Source: Brachionus plicatilis
Lineage: Eukaryota; Rotifera; Eurotatoria; Ploima; Brachionidae
Reading direction: 5' to 3'
Assembly: GCA_010279815.1 (NCBI GenBank)
Contig: QEOQ01000180.1
Location: 419,770-483,769 of the forward strand
DNA: 64,000 bases
Both the position numbers and the translations under genes were made by a program. The notes under the pieces were generated by a model, which saw only the letters and a list, made by a program, of their open reading frames with translations, ran no database searches and was not told the origin of the DNA. This document shows positions 59,008-64,000 of this stretch, one piece after another. Numbering within the stretch: the stretch's first letter is position 1; the number at the start of each line of letters is the position of its first letter.

Positions 59008-62000
59008 TTTAGATGAAAAAATAAAAAAAATTTTTTTTTTTTTTAAATTCAAGAATTAAATAAAAACTCTTTTTATGTCAATTTAAAATTCGAAAAATGG
59101 AGCGTAAAGAGTTTAATTAATGGCTAAGAGTTCCTTGTAGGCCATAGAGTCGATTGTTCTAAGTATATTTGAATTTTTTAGTCTAACATTAAATGGTGAA
59201 TCATTTAAATCTACAAAAATAAAATTTTATTTTTAATCATAGTCTAATTTTGGGCAGAAATTCCTCTCCGAGTTTAAATATAAAATTTGTGTTTTCTTTT
59301 TTATTTTCCAAGTGTTTTGTTAAGAGTGCTGATCTTTAAAACAACACAAATTAATGTAATGACTTCTTCAATTGTTGGCTCTAGCTCTTAGGCTGACAAA
59401 AATCCGCTAAAAGTTTTCTAAAGTGAGATAAGCACTCGAGGTGCGAAGAGCTATGCTGTCACAATTGTGCAATCATTTTGCACTCTTTTCTATCCTGCTG
59501 ATGGTCAAGTGGCTCTGGCAACAAAATAATTATTTTGCACAATTTTTTTTTAACCAAAGGTTTTAACTTATTGCCTAATAGTTAATTAAAGAGAAAATGC
59601 TTAAAATATATGTTTATTTAATAGCGTGCTAATTGAAAATATTTCGACTTTTTGAAAATATTTTAGTTTGCTTTCTATCAATTTATACTAAATAAACACT
59701 CAAAATGATTGTACAACCAAAATGAGAGCTTCAAAACGAATTGATGATCAAACGCTTCAGTATATGGCCTGATCTAACAAGTTTTCTGATCTTCACTTTT
59801 AACCAAATTGGTTCCATGCATCGGCTTTGTTTTCTCTCGAAATCTCTCATTTCCACACTTTTTTAATCACACTGTATGCAAAAAATAAAAATACCTTAAC
59901 AGTTTGAAATTTAATTTGATACTTGGTAGTCAAGTGGCTACATGTGAAAACGATATGATAAAAGTTTTTAATTATTGTCCTAATTTGATTGACACAATCG
60001 ACTCTACGCCAAGATCACTTAATTTTTTTTTTGAAAACAAAAAAAACTAAATTGAAAAAAATAGAATTTTTTTACATTTTTGGCATGAATTAACTAGTTT
60101 TTAATGCGCAGCATTCTAAGTTCAGTCTCGAGTCAAAAAATGCTTTATATAATTCAAGTATAAGCACTTGACTTCAACTTGTAGATACCAAGTCAATAGA
60201 AACATATGATTGCGGCTTTTATTTAAATTTTTATCTGCTTCAAAAATTTATGACATGTCACATCTATCAACAACAACAAAATACTCTACTCAAGTTTGAC
60301 TAGAATTTCAAAAATTAAATTTTAGTAAAACTTAAACTTTAATTGTCGCAGAAAAAGACAGACAAAATTACTATTATTTTATAGTACAAAAAAAATGTCC
60401 ATGGAGAAAATAATTAATTTTTTGTTTAATAGAATTTATTTAAATAATTTACAAAAACCGTCTTCTTTTTGCCCACTTCTGTTTGATAAAGAATTCGATG
60501 ATAGAAGATAACGATGTTAACTCAGAGCCTCCATAGCAAAAAAAATATAATAATTGCTTATTTTTAAACAATATTTAGATAAATTTATTATTTTGAAATA
60601 ATAACTAAAAAAAAACGTAAAGTAAAGATATAAACCTTTTTTGCTGTTCTGAACAGTCTGGCGCTCAAAATAAATATTTTTAAATGAATAAAAAAAAGAA
60701 ATTTTTTTTAATAAAAATGAAAATTTGGTGATTGTTTAATTTAATTTACAACAACGAAAAAAAATTATTAAATTTGTATTCAAATAATAAAGATTCAAAA
60801 AAATAAAGAAATTTTTTTCAACTTGAGAACTGAGAATACTTTGGTCAATTAAATAAAGTACAGTATTTTTTCTATTTACAATAATCAGCATTTAATGAGA
60901 TTGTCAATTAATAGAAAAATAGCCTAGTTTTCGAGCCGCGGAAATTTTTTTGTCTAAATTTTTATTTACTTTTGCACTATTTGAGAAAGATTATCCAAAA
61001 TCTAGAACAAGTCTAAGTCACTCCATTGAACCGATATTAATACTCTCGATAGGTTTTAGACTTTTATGCTGAAACAAATGAATTTATTTTGTTAAAATTG
61101 GGTTAAACTACGTCCGGATATTCAATAATTGATAAAATTCGAATTTAATAAGTTAACATGTTTATGTTATTTTAGTAATTCGATCGGATTTTATGACTTC
61201 CTTTTAATTAAAAGATAATGTTCAGTGTAGACCAGTGTACTTTATGAAAAATTGACTGAAATATTTTAAATGTCCTCGTTTTTATATGCCAATATAACCA
61301 CGGGTAATTCACTTGAACAAAATTGATTAAAACAAATAAATTTATTAAGTCAGACTAATTTAATCATACGGATTAGAATAATAAACACCTACTGATTGAT
61401 TGAAATTTTTTTTTTTTGGCTTAAAAAAAATTCAATGACAAATTGTGTCTAAGAATAAACACAAATATTAGTGGGCAGTATTAGACTAAATACTTGAATA
61501 TAATGAAATTCCGATTAAGATAAACAATGAATTTTAGTAAAACATATTTTTTTGTACCATATAGTGCAAATATAAACTTTTTTTGAAAAGAAGCTCATTG
61601 ATAACAATTATTTGAAAAAAAATTAATTCTAAACTAATGAATTTGTAAATTTGTTGCTTTTTTCAAGTGAAACTCAATAAATTTCCGTTCTTATTTCAGG
61701 AGAAGTTACTCAAAACCCTAACTTACTGATTTAAAGCTTATTTATTTATTATCACCTCATTTCGTTTCTTTATTTTTATTTGTGTTTTTTTTTTTAATTG
61801 TATTCTAAGCCTGGAAATTTTGCTGCAGAAAAACAGCTTTCATTAGATTAAAATTATCTCTAAAATGTTTAAATAAAATTTTAAAATTATTATCATAAAC
61901 TATTAAAACTTTAATTTTCTAATTAATTGAATGTTTAATTTTAAAATAGATGTTTTATTAGTAGCGAGCCAATAAAAAAATTTCTCTCGGTGTTGGCACT

Positions 62001-64000
62001 GTCAGGAAGTGATAAAAATATAAAATTCTAGCTTTAAAAACAGAGTAAAACAGCATTATTTTCAAGAAGGAGGAAAATAAAAAAAATGTTTTTTTTTTTT
62101 TCAAACATACGGTGCATTAGCTTTAATGAAGAAAAAAATATCACTCGAAATTATCTCATGTTAAATTTAATTAAAAAAAAATTATAAATTTATTCTATTG
62201 ATTAGATTACAAAAAAAAATGATTTTGAAATAATTTATGCTTTGCTATAAAACGTGTATCGTTTAGTCAAAAATTTTAGCAAGATAAAAAATAAATTTAT
62301 TTAAAAAAAATCTTGTCCAGTTCATTAATTTATAAAGAAATGAAACTATTTTAGTAAATTAAAGGTCGATTAGACATTTAAAATAAAATCAATTAAAAAT
62401 TTGATTGATAAAATTTTCAAAATACCATTAAGAGCAAAATTTTTAAGTTTAAAATTTGCTTTTGCATTTATTGCTCATGGCTCTTGGCCATTTAAGCCAG
62501 ATAAAACCAGATAATAGATTATTTTTTCTATTGAAGATATCTTATCTTAAATGAAGTTGTTTTCTCAGTTTCACTTGATTCTAAGTAGATAATCTTTATC
62601 TTTTTTGCTAACGGTTTTGTAAATAATTTTGTTTTCTATTTACTGATGATTTAAGATGAATGCCATCGGTCAGACTTTATGATGCTATTCGAATATTATT
62701 GTAATCAACTTATGCAATTGTTATAGCCGATGAGTTCTAAAACTTTGTAATTATAATTTTACGTTACTTTAAAGCTTACGCCTATTGAAATTGTTTTATT
62801 CTTAGATTTATTAAACAAATTCTAAGTTATATAATCTCTTGGTCCCAAATTTTGAGTCAATAAAAAATAAATATATTTGCTTAAGCGAAAGATTTTTGAA
62901 AATTAAAAAAGAAAAAACTATCTAAAATTTGCTTAGTTTGAAGTTTCTGTAATTTAAATTTGAAAACATTTTAATTTAGAATCTTGGCCAAATAACTTGA
63001 ATATTTTAAAGTCATTTTTTCAGGGTTAATTGCTCCAGTTTTCCAAATGAACAACTATTATTTGAGTAAGCTCTTAATTCAACTCTATTGTTTTGTTTCT
63101 TAGCCATTAATTTTAAAATAAAAGTAATCTTTGTGAATATTTTTTTCATTTAAATATGAAAAATTTTGAATAAATATGTCATTCTGTCAAAATTGTCAGG
63201 ATGAATTTGCAGTTTTTCCCGACCCAAACAGTGGTAATATTGCATAAATTCTGAAAGAAAATGATGTAATGTTAATAAGTTCTAAATATATGAAAAAGCT
63301 TTGTTTTTAAAAATACTCAAAAGAAAAATAATTACTGAGTATTTTCAATTTTTTATTGTTTAATTTAAAATTTTAGTCCGAGTACCTAACAAACTAAAAC
63401 AAGTCGTTTTATTAATATCAGCTAATTTATTTGATTTAAAGCGTTAAGCTTAGATAGAAAAAAATTTATTTAAAATTAATAAAAATGTAAATAAATGTAT
63501 TTAAATTTATTTTTTTTATTAAAAAAAAGTTGTCGAAATGATAAAAATAATTTAAAAAAAAAATAAAACTGGCCGAATTAAGAATTAAATCGAAAATTAA
63601 AGTCACTGTGAGAAAAAAAATTCTATTATATTTTAATGATTAAATTGAAAGGTTTATATGAGTTCAAACAGACCATTTTAAATTAAATCCTATCTTAAAA
63701 TAAGACTTATTTATCACTAACAGATATCAAGTACAATACAATAACATTTTTTAGATACGATAATCCCATCTTAAATGTGCTAATAATTCAATTTATTGAA
63801 ATCTAGGGTAATTTTTTTTTCTTTACTTCTAAAAGTAATTCAACTAATTTTTTCAGTTTAAAAGTTTGTCAAAATTAACTTTTTCTTCTTTAAATAGCAT
63901 ATACGTGTTTTACCTAACGCTAATGTTATATACGTATTTTTCACTAAATATCTAGAAAAATTTATCGAGAATTCTTAAAATATGACTAATTCACACAATT
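59008..64000. other. AT-rich region without recognisable genes
   Basis: The first few hundred bases should hold the promoter of the gene ending at 57922. Beyond that only short random frames and homopolymer runs occur. A splice-acceptor-like TTATTTCAG at about 61692-61700, followed by a 10-codon frame (EVTQNPNLLI), could be an isolated terminal exon but has no partner. No tRNA, rRNA or closed mobile element was found. Confidence 0.45.

Noticed and set aside
59008..64000. CRISPR, rRNA, tRNA or operon structure
   Set aside because: Nothing with the required repeat or fold was seen; the whole window has eukaryotic gene structure.

Overview
The window is eukaryotic and almost certainly animal. 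It is very AT-rich, its genes are split by short GT-AG introns (mostly about 50 to 70 bases), and it encodes animal-type proteins: PDS5, soluble guanylate cyclase beta, PXK, an ORP1L-type oxysterol-binding protein and two MGAT4-type glycosyltransferases. Compact introns with extreme AT content would fit a small-genome invertebrate such as a monogonont rotifer. That placement is inference only; no rRNA, mitochondrial or other diagnostic sequence is present. Exon joins were worked out by hand from reading frame, splice sites and remembered family sequences, and phases were checked for every multi-exon model.

Layout. 1-1357: 3' end of a PDS5 cohesin-regulator gene (+). 1772-2517: Mutator-like (MULE) element remnant. 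3899-7438: soluble guanylate cyclase beta (-), nine exons. 7439-13985: gene-poor. 13986-16753: PXK (-), eleven exons. 19179-31439: OSBPL1A/ORP1L homologue (-), nineteen exons, with an ankyrin gene nested on the opposite strand in one intron (24936-25869) and a pogo-like element plus a LINE tail in others. 34375-37657 and 43114-45771: two MGAT4-like genes (+) separated by a decayed LINE. 47133-48051: hAT-like element and a segmental tandem repeat. 50905-51548: small CIMIP5/C2orf50-like ciliary gene (+). 51774-52915: secreted or membrane protein with a MAM-like ectodomain (+). 54566-54678: long hairpin. 55838-56411: piggyBac-type MITE. 56541-57396: small membrane-protein exons. 57922-59007: intronless single-pass membrane protein gene (-). 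59008-64000: no recognisable gene.

The genes do not form a pathway. They are typical housekeeping or signalling genes: chromatid cohesion, NO-cGMP signalling, endosomal trafficking and lipid contact sites, and N-glycan branching. The striking part is the accessory layer. At least six short DNA-transposon derivatives are recognisable by terminal inverted repeats and target-site duplications: two with 9-bp duplications, one TTAA, one TA and two with 8-bp imperfect duplications. There are also LINE remnants. The two MGAT4 paralogues share a 689-bp tract with a single mismatch, including an intron, while the flanks are clearly diverged. That is a strong sign of recent gene conversion.
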